Assembly: GCF_000971135.1 (NCBI RefSeq)
Contig: NZ_BBLW01000009.1
Coordinates: 1 to 64,000, forward strand
From: Demequina phytophila
Lineage (GTDB): Bacteria; Actinomycetota; Actinomycetes; Actinomycetales; Demequinaceae
Direction: 5' to 3'
DNA: 64,000 bases
Shown here: positions 9,000 to 17,968 of the stretch, in pieces
Layout of the letters: each line of letters starts with the position of its first letter
Numbering within the stretch: position 1 is the first letter of the stretch
Position numbers and translations under genes: made by a program
Notes under the pieces: model-generated
Seen by the model: the letters and a program-made list of their open reading frames with translations, nothing else
The model's database searches: none
What the model was told of the DNA's origin: nothing

Positions 9000-10268
9000 A
9001 TGCCCCACAACCCTTCCCGATGGACGCGCGTACGGACGTGGGGGGTCCCCGCGGGGGCCGTCCTCGCGGGAGTCGGGCTCGGCGCGGGCGCGATGGCGCT
9101 GTGGGGACCCGAGGACGACCCGCAGGGCCGTGACGCCCTCGCGGCGGACGGCGGCGGCACGCAGACCGTCACGGTCGGGCTGCAGACGCTCGAGGAGTCC
9201 GTCTCCGCCACGGGCACCCTCGCGGCCGTCGCCTCCGACTCGCTCGCCTTCGAGGCCTCCGGCACCGTCACGAAGGTGAAGGTCGAGGAGGGCGACGTGG
9301 TCGAGAAGGGCGACGTGATCGCCACCATCGACACGTTGCAGCTGACGTCGTCGCTGCGGTCCGCGCAGGCGGAGCTCGCGCAGGCCAAGGCCACGGTCGC
9401 GAACCTCGAGGACGCCGACGACGGCTCGGACTCGAGCGCCGCGCAGATCTCGGCCGCGACGGCGCAGGTCGCGGTGCTCCGGGAATCGGTGGCGGACGCG
9501 AGGGACGCGATGAGCGACGCCACGCTGACGGCCGACATGGCCGGCCTCGTCACCTCCCAGCCGTACGAGGTGGGGGACGTCGTCTCGGGCGGCTCCTCGT
9601 CCTCGTCGTCGTCCTCCGGGTCCACCACGCAGCCGGGCGCCGCCACGGCCGCGTCGACCGCCTCGACGGACTCCGGAGTCACCATCGTGGGCCAGGACGA
9701 GTGGACGGTCTCCGTGAGCCTGTCCGAGGACGAGGTCGCCGAGATCGCCGAGGGCAACCAGGTCACCTTCACGTCGGATGACGTCGACGGCGAGTTCTTC
9801 GGGCTCGTCACCGACATCGCGAACCTCCCCACCACCACGGGCGGCAGCGCGACCTACGCCGTGGAGCTGCAGGTCACCGGCGACGTCGACGGCCTGTACG
9901 AGGGCACGTCCGTCACCGCGGAGATCGTCTACCTGCGCGAGGTCGACGTCCTCGCGATCCCCACCAACGCGGTCACCACCACCGATGGCGTCTCCACGGT
10001 GACGGTGGTGGACGATGCGGGGGAGACCGAGCAGCGTGAGGTCACCCTGGGCGACACGATCGGTACCTACACCGAGGTCACCGATGGACTCGAGGAGGAC
10101 GAGCAGCTCCAGGTCACGGTGATGGCATCCGGCGGAACCGGGACCGACGACGCGCAGGACGCGTTCGGCGGCCAGTTCCCCGGTGGCGGCGAGTTCCCGA
10201 CCGACGGGACCTTCCCCGGCGGCGGCCAGATGCCTGCCGGCGGCCAGATGACCGGCGGGCAGGGCTGA
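9000..10268 (+). CDS. HlyD/MacA-type membrane-fusion adaptor protein (first copy)
   Basis: The 422-aa protein has one N-terminal membrane anchor (about residues 14-34). It is followed by a biotinyl-lipoyl-like half-motif (SVSATGTLAAVASDSLAFEA), a short coiled coil (about 110-160) and beta-barrel domains ending near residue 375, as in periplasmic adaptor subunits of ABC exporters. A poly-Ser stretch interrupts it near residue 200. The C-terminal tail is a Gly/Pro/Met repeat (FPGGG, QMPAGGQM). The stop overlaps the ATPase start (TGATG). A GGACGATGC copy covers the start codon. Confidence 0.85.
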   Translation: MPHNPSRWTRVRTWGVPAGAVLAGVGLGAGAMALWGPEDDPQGRDALAADGGGTQTVTVGLQTLEESVSATGTLAAVASDSLAFEASGTVTKVKVEEGDVVEKGDVIATIDTLQLTSSLRSAQAELAQAKATVANLEDADDGSDSSAAQISAATAQVAVLRESVADARDAMSDATLTADMAGLVTSQPYEVGDVVSGGSSSSSSSSGSTTQPGAATAASTASTDSGVTIVGQDEWTVSVSLSEDEVAEIAEGNQVTFTSDDVDGEFFGLVTDIANLPTTTGGSATYAVELQVTGDVDGLYEGTSVTAEIVYLREVDVLAIPTNAVTTTDGVSTVTVVDDAGETEQREVTLGDTIGTYTEVTDGLEEDEQLQVTVMASGGTGTDDAQDAFGGQFPGGGEFPTDGTFPGGGQMPAGGQMTGGQG

Positions 10269-10963
10269 TGAGCGCTCCCGTCATCGAGCTGACCGGCGCT
10301 CGCAAGACCTATCACACCGGGGACATCGAGTTCGAGGCGCTCCGGGGGATCGACTGCAGGATCTTCCCCGGCGAGTACGTGGCGATCGTGGGGCCGTCCG
10401 GGTCCGGCAAGTCGACGCTGATGAACATCCTCGGCTGCCTCGACGTGCTCACCTCAGGCAGCTACGTGCTGGCCGGCGAGGACGTGTCGCGGATGGACGA
10501 GGTGGCCCTCGCCTCGGCCCGCAACCGCCGCATCGGCTTCGTGTTCCAGCAGTTCCACCTGCTGTCGAGCCTCACCGCGCTCGGAAACGTCGAGCTGCCG
10601 CTGATCTACGCGGGCGTCGCGCCGGCGGAGCGTCGTGAGCGCGCCATGGTGGCGCTCCAACGGGTCGGGCTGGGCGACAAGAGCCGCAACCACCCCGGCC
10701 AGCTCTCGGGTGGCCAGCAGCAGCGGGTCGCGATCGCGCGGGCGCTCGTGACCGAGCCCGCGATCGTGCTCGCCGACGAGCCCACCGGCAACCTCGACTC
10801 GCATTCGACGCGTGACGTGCTCGGCATGCTCGACGAGCTGCACGCCGAGGGCTCGACCATCGTGCTCATCACCCACGAGTCCGACGTCGCCGCGCGCGCC
10901 GGGACCGTCTACAACGTCACCGACGGGCAGTTCGTCGGCGCGGGAACGGGGATCGCCAAGTGA
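10268..10963 (+). CDS. ABC transporter ATP-binding protein, MacB/LolD type
   Basis: The 231-aa nucleotide-binding subunit has Walker [10 protein letters not shown] (about residues 42-50), the signature [15 protein letters not shown] (about 143-157), Walker [14 protein letters not shown] and the His-loop LITHES. The sequence type is that of the MacB/FtsE/LolD group, which drives mechanotransmission rather than classical transmembrane transport. It overlaps the adaptor upstream and the permease downstream by 1-4 nt, so the three are one translational unit. Confidence 0.93.
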   Translation: MSAPVIELTGARKTYHTGDIEFEALRGIDCRIFPGEYVAIVGPSGSGKSTLMNILGCLDVLTSGSYVLAGEDVSRMDEVALASARNRRIGFVFQQFHLLSSLTALGNVELPLIYAGVAPAERRERAMVALQRVGLGDKSRNHPGQLSGGQQQRVAIARALVTEPAIVLADEPTGNLDSHSTRDVLGMLDELHAEGSTIVLITHESDVAARAGTVYNVTDGQFVGAGTGIAK

Positions 10964-12192
10964 GACCCGCCGACCTGCTCGCCAGCTCCTGGAGGGCGAT
11001 CCGCTCGCACAAGATGCGCTCCGCGCTCACCATGCTCGGCATCGTCGTGGGCATCGCGTCCGTGGTGCTCACCGTCGGTCTCGGCCTCGGCACGCAGAAG
11101 GACGTGTCCGAGCAGATCGCCGCGCTCGGCTCGGATCTGCTCATCGTGTCGCCCGGCTCCTCGACCGACGAGAGCGGCATGCGCGGCGGCTTCGGCAGCG
11201 GCGAGACCCTGACGCTCACCGACGCGGACGCGCTCGCGTCCGAGATCGCGGTGCCGGACGCCTCGGACGTCGCCGCGGAGAAGACCGCGAGCCTGTCGCT
11301 CGAGTACGGCGAGAGCAACTGGACCACCGACGTCACGGGAACCTCGACCAGCTGGACGGAGGTGCGGTCACGCGACCTGCTGTACGGCAGCTTCTTCACC
11401 GAGGAGGAGGCGACGGCAGGGGCCTCCGTCATCGTCCTGGGTGCGGAGACGGCGCAGGAGCTCTTCGGCACCACGAGCGTCGTGGGCCAGGACGTCACCA
11501 TCGACGGCGAGGCGTACGAGATCGTCGGCGTGCTGGCCGAGGCCGGATCCTCCGGCGAGACCTCGCTCGATGACATGGCCGTGGTGCCGATGACCACGAT
11601 GGTCGAAGGGCTCGACGCGTCGGGCAACAGCGAGTCCGTGGACACCATCTACGTCAAGGCTGCGTCCTCCGACGTGCTCAGCGCCGCCTCGCAGGAGACC
11701 ACCGGCCTGCTGCTCAACCTTCACGGCCTCGCGTCGGCGGACGACGCGGACTTCACCGTGGAGGTGCAGGACTCGCTGCTCGACGCGGCGACGTCGGTGT
11801 ACGAGAAGCTCACCGTGCTCCTCACCGGCATCGCCGCGCTCGCCCTCCTGGTCGGCGGCATCGGTGTCATGAACATCATGCTGGTCTCCGTCACCGAGCG
11901 CACCAGGGAGATCGGCCTGCGCAAGGCGCTCGGTGCGGCGCCCGCGCACATCCGCAACCAGTTCCTCATCGAGGCGATGATCCTCGGCCTCAGCGGCGGC
12001 GCCGTCGGCGTGATCCTCGGCGTCGGGCTCGCGCTCGCGCTGCCCTCGGTGCTCGGCTCGACCATCGTGATCTCGGGCCTCGCGCTCGTCGTGTCGGTGG
12101 TGGTGGCGGTGGGGATCGGCGCGGTGTTCGGCGTCTACCCGGCGGCGCGCGCCGCCAGGCTCGCCCCCATCGACGCGCTGCGCGACCAGTGA
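10960..12192 (+). CDS. MacB-like ABC transporter permease
   Basis: The 410-aa protein has one transmembrane helix near the N-terminus (about residues 20-45), a large extracytoplasmic MacB_PCD-like domain (about 50-270) and three C-terminal helices in an FtsX domain with the family sequence RTREIGLRKALGA. The GTG start overlaps the ATPase stop (GTGA). Family members export peptides, macrolides or lipoproteins; the substrate cannot be told from sequence. Confidence 0.92.
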   Translation: MRPADLLASSWRAIRSHKMRSALTMLGIVVGIASVVLTVGLGLGTQKDVSEQIAALGSDLLIVSPGSSTDESGMRGGFGSGETLTLTDADALASEIAVPDASDVAAEKTASLSLEYGESNWTTDVTGTSTSWTEVRSRDLLYGSFFTEEEATAGASVIVLGAETAQELFGTTSVVGQDVTIDGEAYEIVGVLAEAGSSGETSLDDMAVVPMTTMVEGLDASGNSESVDTIYVKAASSDVLSAASQETTGLLLNLHGLASADDADFTVEVQDSLLDAATSVYEKLTVLLTGIAALALLVGGIGVMNIMLVSVTERTREIGLRKALGAAPAHIRNQFLIEAMILGLSGGAVGVILGVGLALALPSVLGSTIVISGLALVVSVVVAVGIGAVFGVYPAARAARLAPIDALRDQ

Positions 12193-12221
12193 ACGTGACG
12201 ACCACAGAACAGGACACCCAC

Positions 12222-13142
12222 ATGAACAAGACCCCGATGACCCTCATGATGACCACCCTCGGCGTCGCGCTCCTCGCGGGATGCTCCGCCGGCGAGGCGG
12301 CGACCGTGGACGCCTCGGCGCCCGCCGCATCGTCCGACGCGGTGCTCGGCAGCGTCGGCGGCGACGGCGGGCAGGGCCGGGAGCCCTCCGGCGTCACCGG
12401 CGAGATCGCGTACGTCGCGGACGGCGTCGCCCAGGTGCAGGACGGCTCCACCCAGACCGCCGTGAGCTTCGGCGACGACACGGCGTTCACCGCGCAGGTC
12501 GAGCTGGCGCTCGCGGACATCGCGGTCGGTGCGTGCGTCACCGCGACGCTCGGCGACGACGACGCCGCCACGGCGATCTCGGTCACCGAGGCCGATGAGG
12601 ACGGTTCGTGCTCGGTCGGCTTCGGCGGCGGCGGGATGCCCGACGGCGACCGACCGGACGGCGACATGCCGACGGACATGCCCACCGCGATGCCCGACGG
12701 TGGGGACGTGCCCGCCGACGCGCCGACGGCGATGCCGGAGCTCGGCGACGGCGCGGACGGATCGGGCGGCATGCCGCAGGGCGGGTTCGACATGTCCGAC
12801 CGCGTGGTCGGCACGGTCACCGCGATCGACGGCGACGTGCTGACCGTCGAGACCTTCTCGGGCGAGGAGTCCACCGTGACCGCAGCCGCGGACGTGACGG
12901 TCACCGGCACCGAGGACGCCGACGCGGACGCGGTCGAGGCGGGCCTGTGCATGACGGCGACGGGCGAGGCCGACTCGTCCGGCGGCTATGCGGCGACCTC
13001 GGTGTACGTGTTCGACGGCGGCGACGAGGGGTGCGTGTCCGAGATGAGCTTCGGCGGCGGTCGCGGCGGCATGCCCGGCGGTGAGATGCCGGGCGGCGAC
13101 CAGACCGGCACCTCGGAGCCGGCGCTCGAGAGCGCGTCGTGA
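12222..13142 (+). CDS. Lipoprotein with two DUF5666-like beta repeats
   Basis: The ATG at 12222 is chosen over the GTG at 12189 because it gives a proper lipoprotein signal peptide ending in the lipobox LLAGC (Cys at about residue 21) and has an AGGA ribosome-binding site. Two related segments (about residues 60-125 and 190-265) follow the pattern VxGxxxxxDGxxxTVxT, like DUF5666 OB-type domains. Between them is an Asp/Met/Pro-rich linker, and the tail is a GGMPGGEMPGG repeat. A motif copy (GCATCGTCC) lies in the linker just after the lipobox. It overlaps the next adaptor by 4 nt (GTGA). It probably sits on the outer face of the membrane beside the exporter. Confidence 0.75.
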   Translation: MNKTPMTLMMTTLGVALLAGCSAGEAATVDASAPAASSDAVLGSVGGDGGQGREPSGVTGEIAYVADGVAQVQDGSTQTAVSFGDDTAFTAQVELALADIAVGACVTATLGDDDAATAISVTEADEDGSCSVGFGGGGMPDGDRPDGDMPTDMPTAMPDGGDVPADAPTAMPELGDGADGSGGMPQGGFDMSDRVVGTVTAIDGDVLTVETFSGEESTVTAAADVTVTGTEDADADAVEAGLCMTATGEADSSGGYAATSVYVFDGGDEGCVSEMSFGGGRGGMPGGEMPGGDQTGTSEPALESAS

Positions 13143-15055
13143 CCCGCGCGGGCCTGCCGGCGGTGCGCCGGCGTTGGCTGATCGCCGCCGCGCCCGTGGC
13201 GGTCGGTGCGGTGGCCGCGACGATGGTGCTGACCGGCGCCTCGTCGGCGTCCGCCACGTACCGCACCGCGGCGGCGCAGACGGGCGACGTCACCCAGACC
13301 CTCACGGCGACGGGGGCCATCGCGTCCGCGAGCCGCGACGACCTGGCGTTCCAGGTCGACGGCACGGTCGCGAAGGTCAAGGTGGGCGTCGGGGACACGG
13401 TCGAGGCGGGCGACGTGCTCGCGCGCCTCGACGCGGCCGACCTCGAGGACGCCGTCACCGAGGCCGAGCAGGCGCTCGCGGACGCGAAGGAGGCGCTCGC
13501 CGACGACCTGGAGGCGCAGAGCGAGGGCACGTCGAGCTCCTCGGGCACAACGACGGCGAGCTCGGCGGCGTACTCGACCGAGGATGCGTCGGGAGGCGGG
13601 ACCACCGTGGCACTGGCCGTGTACGTCCCGGGCGACACCGGCATCGTCGCCACGGCCGCCGGCGCGGGCTCGAGCGCGGTCGACGAGGCGCGTGCCGCGT
13701 TGGTCGAAGCCCAGGACGCGCTGCTCGACCAGTACGACGTCGCCCAGGCGCTGCTCGCGGCGGCGCAGCAGTCCTCGGCTGACGCGCAGGAGATCTGCGC
13801 CGCGTTCACGGACACCGATGCGTCCGATGCCGATGCGGGCGACCCCGGCGACGGCACGGGCACCACCGCCGCCGACTCGCTGGCGGCATGCCAGGAGGCG
13901 ACCGATGCCGCGCTCGACGCGTCCCAAGCCTCGATCGAGGCCCAGGCGACGCTCATGGACCTCGCGGCGGCCGTCGACGACGCCGTCGCCGCGCTCCAGG
14001 ACGCGCTCGCGGCGGAGTCGGGCTCGACCGCGACGCCCGACGGCTCCGACACGGGCTCCGGCTCGACGGGATCCCTGCCCGACGGCTCCGATGCCGGTGC
14101 GACCGGCGGCGCCGCCGGCGACCAGCCGTCGCAGGGCGACACCTCGGTGGGCGGCGGCGCGTCGCTGCCCGGCACGTCGGACGACGCCACCGGCACCGGC
14201 ACCACGGGATCCGACACCGGCTCCGCCACCGGGACGACGGGCGGCATGAGCGGCTCCTCGACGGCTGCTTCGGTGCCGAGCGCCGCGGACATCCTCGCGG
14301 ACAAGGCCGAGATCACGGCGGCCCGCGCGGCGCTGAGGGTGGCGCAGCAGCAGGTCGAGCATGCCACGCTCACCGCAGCCGTCGGCGGCACGGTGGTCGC
14401 CGTCGGCATGGCGGCCGGCGGGTCCGTGACCGCGGGCGACACGAGCACGGGGATCACGGTGGTGGCAGACAACGCCTATCTGGTGGAGCTCTCGGTCGGG
14501 CTCACCGAGGCGCAGCTGCTCGAGGTCGGTCAAGAGGCCGAGCTCACGCTCACCAGCAGCGGCGAGGTCGTGGACGGTGCGGTCTCGAGCGTCAGCACCG
14601 TCAACTCGGGCAACGACTTCGCGCAGGCATATGCGGTCACCATCGCGGTGCCGGACCCCGGGTTCTCCATCCGGATCGGCGCCGCCACCCGCATGACCAT
14701 CACCGTGGCCGGCGCGACCGGGGTGCTCGTGGTGCCGACCTCCGCCGTCGCGAACGCCGCGGGCGACGCGACGGTGCTGGTGGTCGGGGACGACGGGACC
14801 GCCTCCGAGGTCGCGGTGGAGACCGGCGCCGTGGGCGCGGTCTACACCGAGGTGACGTCCGGCCTCGCGGCCGGCGACGAGGTGGTCCTCGCCGACCTGA
14901 CCGCTGGTGTGACCTCCGGCGACGAGGAGGCGAGCGAGTCCACCGGGTTGCTCGGCGGTCTCGACAGCGGCTCCGACGACTCGACGGACCAGCAGATGCA
15001 GTTCCCCGGCGGCGGTGCCGGCGGGGGAATGGCGCCGCCCGGGTTCCAGGGCTAG
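13139..15055 (+). CDS. HlyD/MacA-type adaptor protein (second copy, with long low-complexity insert)
   Basis: The 638-aa protein has a membrane anchor at about residues 12-33, the lipoyl half-motif TLTATGAIASASRDDLAFQV, and an Ala-rich helical hairpin (about 105-310). A long Ser/Gly/Asp/Thr-rich insert follows (about 295-375), then the second lipoyl half and beta-barrel (about 395-600). The tail is Gly/Met/Pro-rich, as in the two upstream genes. It is far longer than the first adaptor because of the insert. Two adaptors for one ATPase/permease pair suggests either a hetero-oligomeric adaptor ring or a second permease elsewhere. Confidence 0.83.
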   Translation: MTRAGLPAVRRRWLIAAAPVAVGAVAATMVLTGASSASATYRTAAAQTGDVTQTLTATGAIASASRDDLAFQVDGTVAKVKVGVGDTVEAGDVLARLDAADLEDAVTEAEQALADAKEALADDLEAQSEGTSSSSGTTTASSAAYSTEDASGGGTTVALAVYVPGDTGIVATAAGAGSSAVDEARAALVEAQDALLDQYDVAQALLAAAQQSSADAQEICAAFTDTDASDADAGDPGDGTGTTAADSLAACQEATDAALDASQASIEAQATLMDLAAAVDDAVAALQDALAAESGSTATPDGSDTGSGSTGSLPDGSDAGATGGAAGDQPSQGDTSVGGGASLPGTSDDATGTGTTGSDTGSATGTTGGMSGSSTAASVPSAADILADKAEITAARAALRVAQQQVEHATLTAAVGGTVVAVGMAAGGSVTAGDTSTGITVVADNAYLVELSVGLTEAQLLEVGQEAELTLTSSGEVVDGAVSSVSTVNSGNDFAQAYAVTIAVPDPGFSIRIGAATRMTITVAGATGVLVVPTSAVANAAGDATVLVVGDDGTASEVAVETGAVGAVYTEVTSGLAAGDEVVLADLTAGVTSGDEEASESTGLLGGLDSGSDDSTDQQMQFPGGGAGGGMAPPGFQG

Positions 15056-15086
15056 GGGACCGGACGGCGCCGCCCGAGGCGCCCGG

Positions 15087-15092
15087 TACGCT
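15087..15092 (+). promoter_or_regulatory. TACGCT -10 element before dapB
   Basis: TACGCT ends 6 nt before the dapB ATG, without a ribosome-binding site, the leaderless-mRNA spacing seen repeatedly in this window. Confidence 0.45.
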
Positions 15093-15098
15093 CGACGC

Positions 15099-15842
15099 AT
15101 GATCTCCGTCGCCGTGCTGGGCGCCTCCGGGCGCATGGGTTCCCACGTGGTGGACGCCGTGAACGGCGCCCCCGACCTCGAGCTCGTGGCGGCCCTCGAC
15201 CACGGCGACGACGTCGCCCAGGCCGCGCGTGCGGGCGCCACGGTGGCGGTGGACTTCACGGTCCCGAGCGCCACCGAGGCGAACGTCCACGCCCTCATCG
15301 ACGCCGGGATCCACGCGGTGGTCGGCACCACGGGCTGGACGGCAGAGTCCCTGCTACGCGTCGAGGAGCACCTGCGCGAGCGGCCCGAGCTGGGCGTGCT
15401 GATCGCGCCCAACTTCTCGCTCGGCGCGGTGCTCGCGATGCGGTTCTCCGCCGCGGCGGCGCGGTACTTCGAGTCCGTCGAGATCGTCGAGCTCCACCAC
15501 CCCGACAAGGTCGACGCGCCCTCCGGTACCGCGACCCACACCGCGCAGGGGATCGCGGCCGCGCGGGCCGCCGCCGGCATCGGCCCGTCGCCGGACGCGA
15601 CCACGCACGACCCGGACGGGGCCCGCGGCGCCGTGGTCGACGGCGTCCACGTGCACGCGGTGCGCCTGCGCGGCCTGGTCGCGCACGAGGAGGTGCTGCT
15701 GGGCAACCCGGGTGAGCAGCTCACCATCCGCACCGACAGCTTCGACCGCATCAGCTTCATGCCGGGCGTGCTGCTGGGCGTGCGCGAGGTCGCGGGTCAC
15801 CCCGGCCTCACCGTGGGCCTCGACCGGTACATGGCGCTGTGA
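15099..15842 (+). CDS. dapB: 4-hydroxy-tetrahydrodipicolinate reductase
   Basis: DapB makes tetrahydrodipicolinate in the lysine/diaminopimelate pathway. The 247 aa begin with the dinucleotide-binding motif VLGASGRMG. The catalytic/substrate segment is ELHHPDKVDAPSGTA, with the paired His and Lys expected of the family. The GTTGW loop and the C-terminal FMPGVLLGVR are also present. The ATG fits the family length. dapA and dapF are in the same window but in separate transcription units. Confidence 0.95.
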   Translation: MISVAVLGASGRMGSHVVDAVNGAPDLELVAALDHGDDVAQAARAGATVAVDFTVPSATEANVHALIDAGIHAVVGTTGWTAESLLRVEEHLRERPELGVLIAPNFSLGAVLAMRFSAAAARYFESVEIVELHHPDKVDAPSGTATHTAQGIAAARAAAGIGPSPDATTHDPDGARGAVVDGVHVHAVRLRGLVAHEEVLLGNPGEQLTIRTDSFDRISFMPGVLLGVREVAGHPGLTVGLDRYMAL

Positions 15843-15852
15843 GCGTGGTCCG

Positions 15853-16311
15853 GTGAGCGTGATGCGGCGCCCGGCGTTCCTCGCCGCGGTCGCGACCACG
15901 GTGCTGCTCGCGCTGCTCATCGGCGTGGTCGCGAACATCGCGTTCGCGCTGCTGCAGACGCCCGGCGTCATCGCGAAGCTGCTGGGCGCCCTGGTGCTGG
16001 TGCTGCCCGTGATCGCGGTGTGGTTCCTGTTCCACGAGTGGCGCACCGGCGTCACCGTGCAGCGGATGGCGACGCGTCTCGAGGCCGAGGGCCGGCTCCC
16101 GCTCCATGACGGCGCGCGCGACGCCCAAGGCCGTCTCACCGAGGAGGCCGCGCGCGACATCTATGAGGTCGCGCGCACCGGCGTCGAGCTGGAGCCCCAG
16201 AGCTGGTCCGCGTGGTTCCACCTCGCCTGGGCCTATGAGGGCGTCAAGGAGAAGGCCGAGGCGCGAAAGGCGCTGCGTCACGCCGCCGCGCTGTTCCGCG
16301 CGCAGGCCTGA
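15853..16311 (+). CDS. Small membrane protein with TPR-like C-terminus
   Basis: The 152-aa protein starts at GTG 15853 (an ATG three codons later is also possible). Two hydrophobic helices (about residues 8-30 and 40-63) lead into a soluble domain whose last 60 residues (EVARTGVELEPQSWSAWFHL, then EKAEARKALRHAAALF) look like one or two TPR helices. It starts 10 bp after dapB and is probably cotranscribed. I do not recognise a named family. Confidence 0.7.
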   Translation: MSVMRRPAFLAAVATTVLLALLIGVVANIAFALLQTPGVIAKLLGALVLVLPVIAVWFLFHEWRTGVTVQRMATRLEAEGRLPLHDGARDAQGRLTEEAARDIYEVARTGVELEPQSWSAWFHLAWAYEGVKEKAEARKALRHAAALFRAQA

Positions 16312-16330
16312 CGGCGCGTCTCGCTCCGGG

Positions 16331-16432
16331 CGCTGATCCACACGCCACGGCCTCGGTACGCCCGATTCCGGTCATCCCTGCGCGCGTAGCCGAGGTCTGT
16401 GTGGATCAGCGCGGAAACCGTGTGGATCAGCG
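16331..16432. repeat. GCTGATCCACAC inverted repeat with an extra direct copy
   Basis: CGCTGATCCACAC (16331-16343) plus GCCTCGG (16350-16356) is mirrored by CCGAGG (16390-16395) and GTGTGGATCAGCG (16399-16411). A third copy GTGTGGATCAGCG follows at 16420-16432. The element lies between two convergent genes. It could act as a bidirectional terminator, but it lacks T-tracts and the extra copy suggests a dispersed repeat. Confidence 0.75.
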
Positions 16433-16452
16433 GTCGGGGACCGGGCGACTGG

Positions 16453-16935
16453 TCAGAGCGCCGCGCGGTACATCAGCTCCACGAGCTCGCCGCCGGGACC
16501 CTCGAGCGTGCGCCGCAGCCCGCCCTCCGCGAGGCCGGCGGAGGTGAGGAAGGCGCGCCGCGCATCGTCCCCCTCGAGGGACCAGGCGCGCACGTCCTCG
16601 CGGCCCTGGAGCCGCAGCGTGTCGATACAGGCGGACAACAGGCGCGAGCCGTGGCCCGCGCGACGGTGCTCGGGTGCGACCTCCAGCGCCATGATCTCGC
16701 CCGGAGTGATGGCGGCGAAGCCCACCACCCGAGGGCCGTCGCACGCCACGAACACCCGGTGGTCTCGCGACGGTGGCGCCACGATCGCGGCGGCCCACTG
16801 CGCGAGCACCTGGTCCGCGGGCAGCGCGTCCGCGGCCTCGCCCATCCAGTCGCGCCAGGCGGCGAGCTGGATCGCGGCGATCGCGTCCTCGTCGCCGGGG
16901 ACGGCGGGGCGGGCGGAGACGTCGGCGTGGATCAT
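16453..16935 (-). CDS. GNAT-family N-acetyltransferase
   Basis: The 160-aa single GNAT domain has the acetyl-CoA pyrophosphate-binding segment EVAPEHRRAGHGSRLL (R/Q-x-x-G-x-G/A pattern) and the preceding beta strand VVGFAAI. The ATG start is preceded at 7 nt by TAGGCT. Longer extensions overlap azlD and lack conserved sequence. One copy of the 9-mer encodes GDDA in it. Substrate unknown. Confidence 0.85.
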   Translation of the reverse strand: MIHADVSARPAVPGDEDAIAAIQLAAWRDWMGEAADALPADQVLAQWAAAIVAPPSRDHRVFVACDGPRVVGFAAITPGEIMALEVAPEHRRAGHGSRLLSACIDTLRLQGREDVRAWSLEGDDARRAFLTSAGLAEGGLRRTLEGPGGELVELMYRAAL

Positions 16936-16942
16936 GCGGACA

Positions 16943-16948
16943 AGCCTA
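16943..16948 (-). promoter_or_regulatory. TAGGCT -10 element before the GNAT gene
   Basis: On the minus strand TAGGCT lies 7 nt before the ATG with no ribosome-binding site, so a leaderless transcript is likely. It implies separate transcription from azlCD upstream. Confidence 0.5.
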
Positions 16949-16955
16949 GGGCGGC

Positions 16956-17279
16956 TCAGCCCCACCCGAGCGCGCGCAGCCCCGCCGCGACGCCCGCCGC
17001 CGCGACCACCACCACGATGAACGGTGCGCGCCGCCACAGCAGCACCGCCGCGACCACCAGCGCGGCGACGCGGGCGTCGAACACCAGCGAGCGACCCGAC
17101 GCGAAGGTCTGCACCGCGACCAGCGCGGACAGCAGGGCCACGGTCACGAACGCCGCGATGCGGTGGACGCGCGGATTCTCGAGCCACGCCTCGGGCACGG
17201 AGTGGCCCGCGTCCTTGGTGGTCCAGGACAGCACGCCCGCCGCGACGATCGCGACCCACATCCACGCGTACGCGCTCAC
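16956..17279 (-). CDS. azlD: AzlD-family branched-chain amino acid export subunit
   Basis: The 107-aa hydrophobic protein has three to four predicted helices and the size of AzlD, the small partner of AzlC in branched-chain amino acid efflux. The GTG start overlaps the azlC stop by 4 nt (GTGA), which fixes the pairing. Sequence conservation in AzlD is low, so the call rests partly on its neighbour. Confidence 0.85.
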   Translation of the reverse strand: MSAYAWMWVAIVAAGVLSWTTKDAGHSVPEAWLENPRVHRIAAFVTVALLSALVAVQTFASGRSLVFDARVAALVVAAVLLWRRAPFIVVVVAAAGVAAGLRALGWG

Positions 17280-17968
17280 TCGGGCACCTCCTCGGGTCGC
17301 GGGTGACCCCAGCCGGCGGCGATCGCGACGAGCGCGGCCGCGAGTACCGGCACGCCGGGCGGCGCGACGGGCGTCAGCGCGAGCGCCAGGAGGGACGATG
17401 CGGCCGCGACCGCCCGCGCACGACGGTGGGCCAGGCGCGGCCACACCAGGGCGAGGAAGGCGGCTGCGGCCGCGGCGTCGAGGCCCCAGTCCGCGGGGTC
17501 GCCGATGCTCGAGCCCAGCAGCGCGCCCAGGAGGGTGATCGCGTTCCAGGCGACGAACACGCCCACGCCGGTCCACCAGAACCCGGCCCGGCGCGCCGGG
17601 GGGTCCTCGGCGGGCTGGGCGAGCGCGACCGCGGTGGACTCGTCGATGGTGACCTGGGCGGCCCACGCCTTGCGCCAGCCGCGCATGGGACGCAGCACCG
17701 GGGCGAGCCCGACGCCGTAGAAGCCGTTGCGGAGCCCCAGGAACGTGGAGGTGGCGACCGCGGCGGCGGCACCGCCGCCGGCGCCGATCACGCCGACGAA
17801 CGCGAACTGCGAGCCGCCCGAGAAGATCAGGAGCGACAGCGCGCAGGTCTGCCACAGGTCGAGCCCCGCCGCGACGGACAGCGCCCCGAAGCTGAGGCCG
17901 TACGCGCCGGTCGCGAGCGACACCGACAGCGCCTGCTGGCGCGTGCGGTCGAGCGTCAGGAGGGCCAC
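17276..17968 (-). CDS. azlC: AzlC-family branched-chain amino acid permease
   Basis: The 230-aa membrane protein has the AzlC signature segments FGALSVAAGL, LLIFSGGSQFAFVGVIGAGG and the LRNGFYG motif, with about five to six helices. Together with AzlD it forms an exporter for branched-chain or related amino acids. The GTG start lies inside the 3' end of the preceding acetyltransferase gene (13-nt overlap), so GNAT-azlC-azlD is one operon. Confidence 0.88.
   Translation of the reverse strand: MALLTLDRTRQQALSVSLATGAYGLSFGALSVAAGLDLWQTCALSLLIFSGGSQFAFVGVIGAGGGAAAAVATSTFLGLRNGFYGVGLAPVLRPMRGWRKAWAAQVTIDESTAVALAQPAEDPPARRAGFWWTGVGVFVAWNAITLLGALLGSSIGDPADWGLDAAAAAAFLALVWPRLAHRRARAVAAASSLLALALTPVAPPGVPVLAAALVAIAAGWGHPRPEEVPE

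Noticed and set aside
9590-9625. TCC/TCG microsatellite in the first adaptor as a phase-variable tract
   Set aside because: It is a mixed poly-Ser codon run, not a pure repeat, and trinucleotide changes would not shift the frame.
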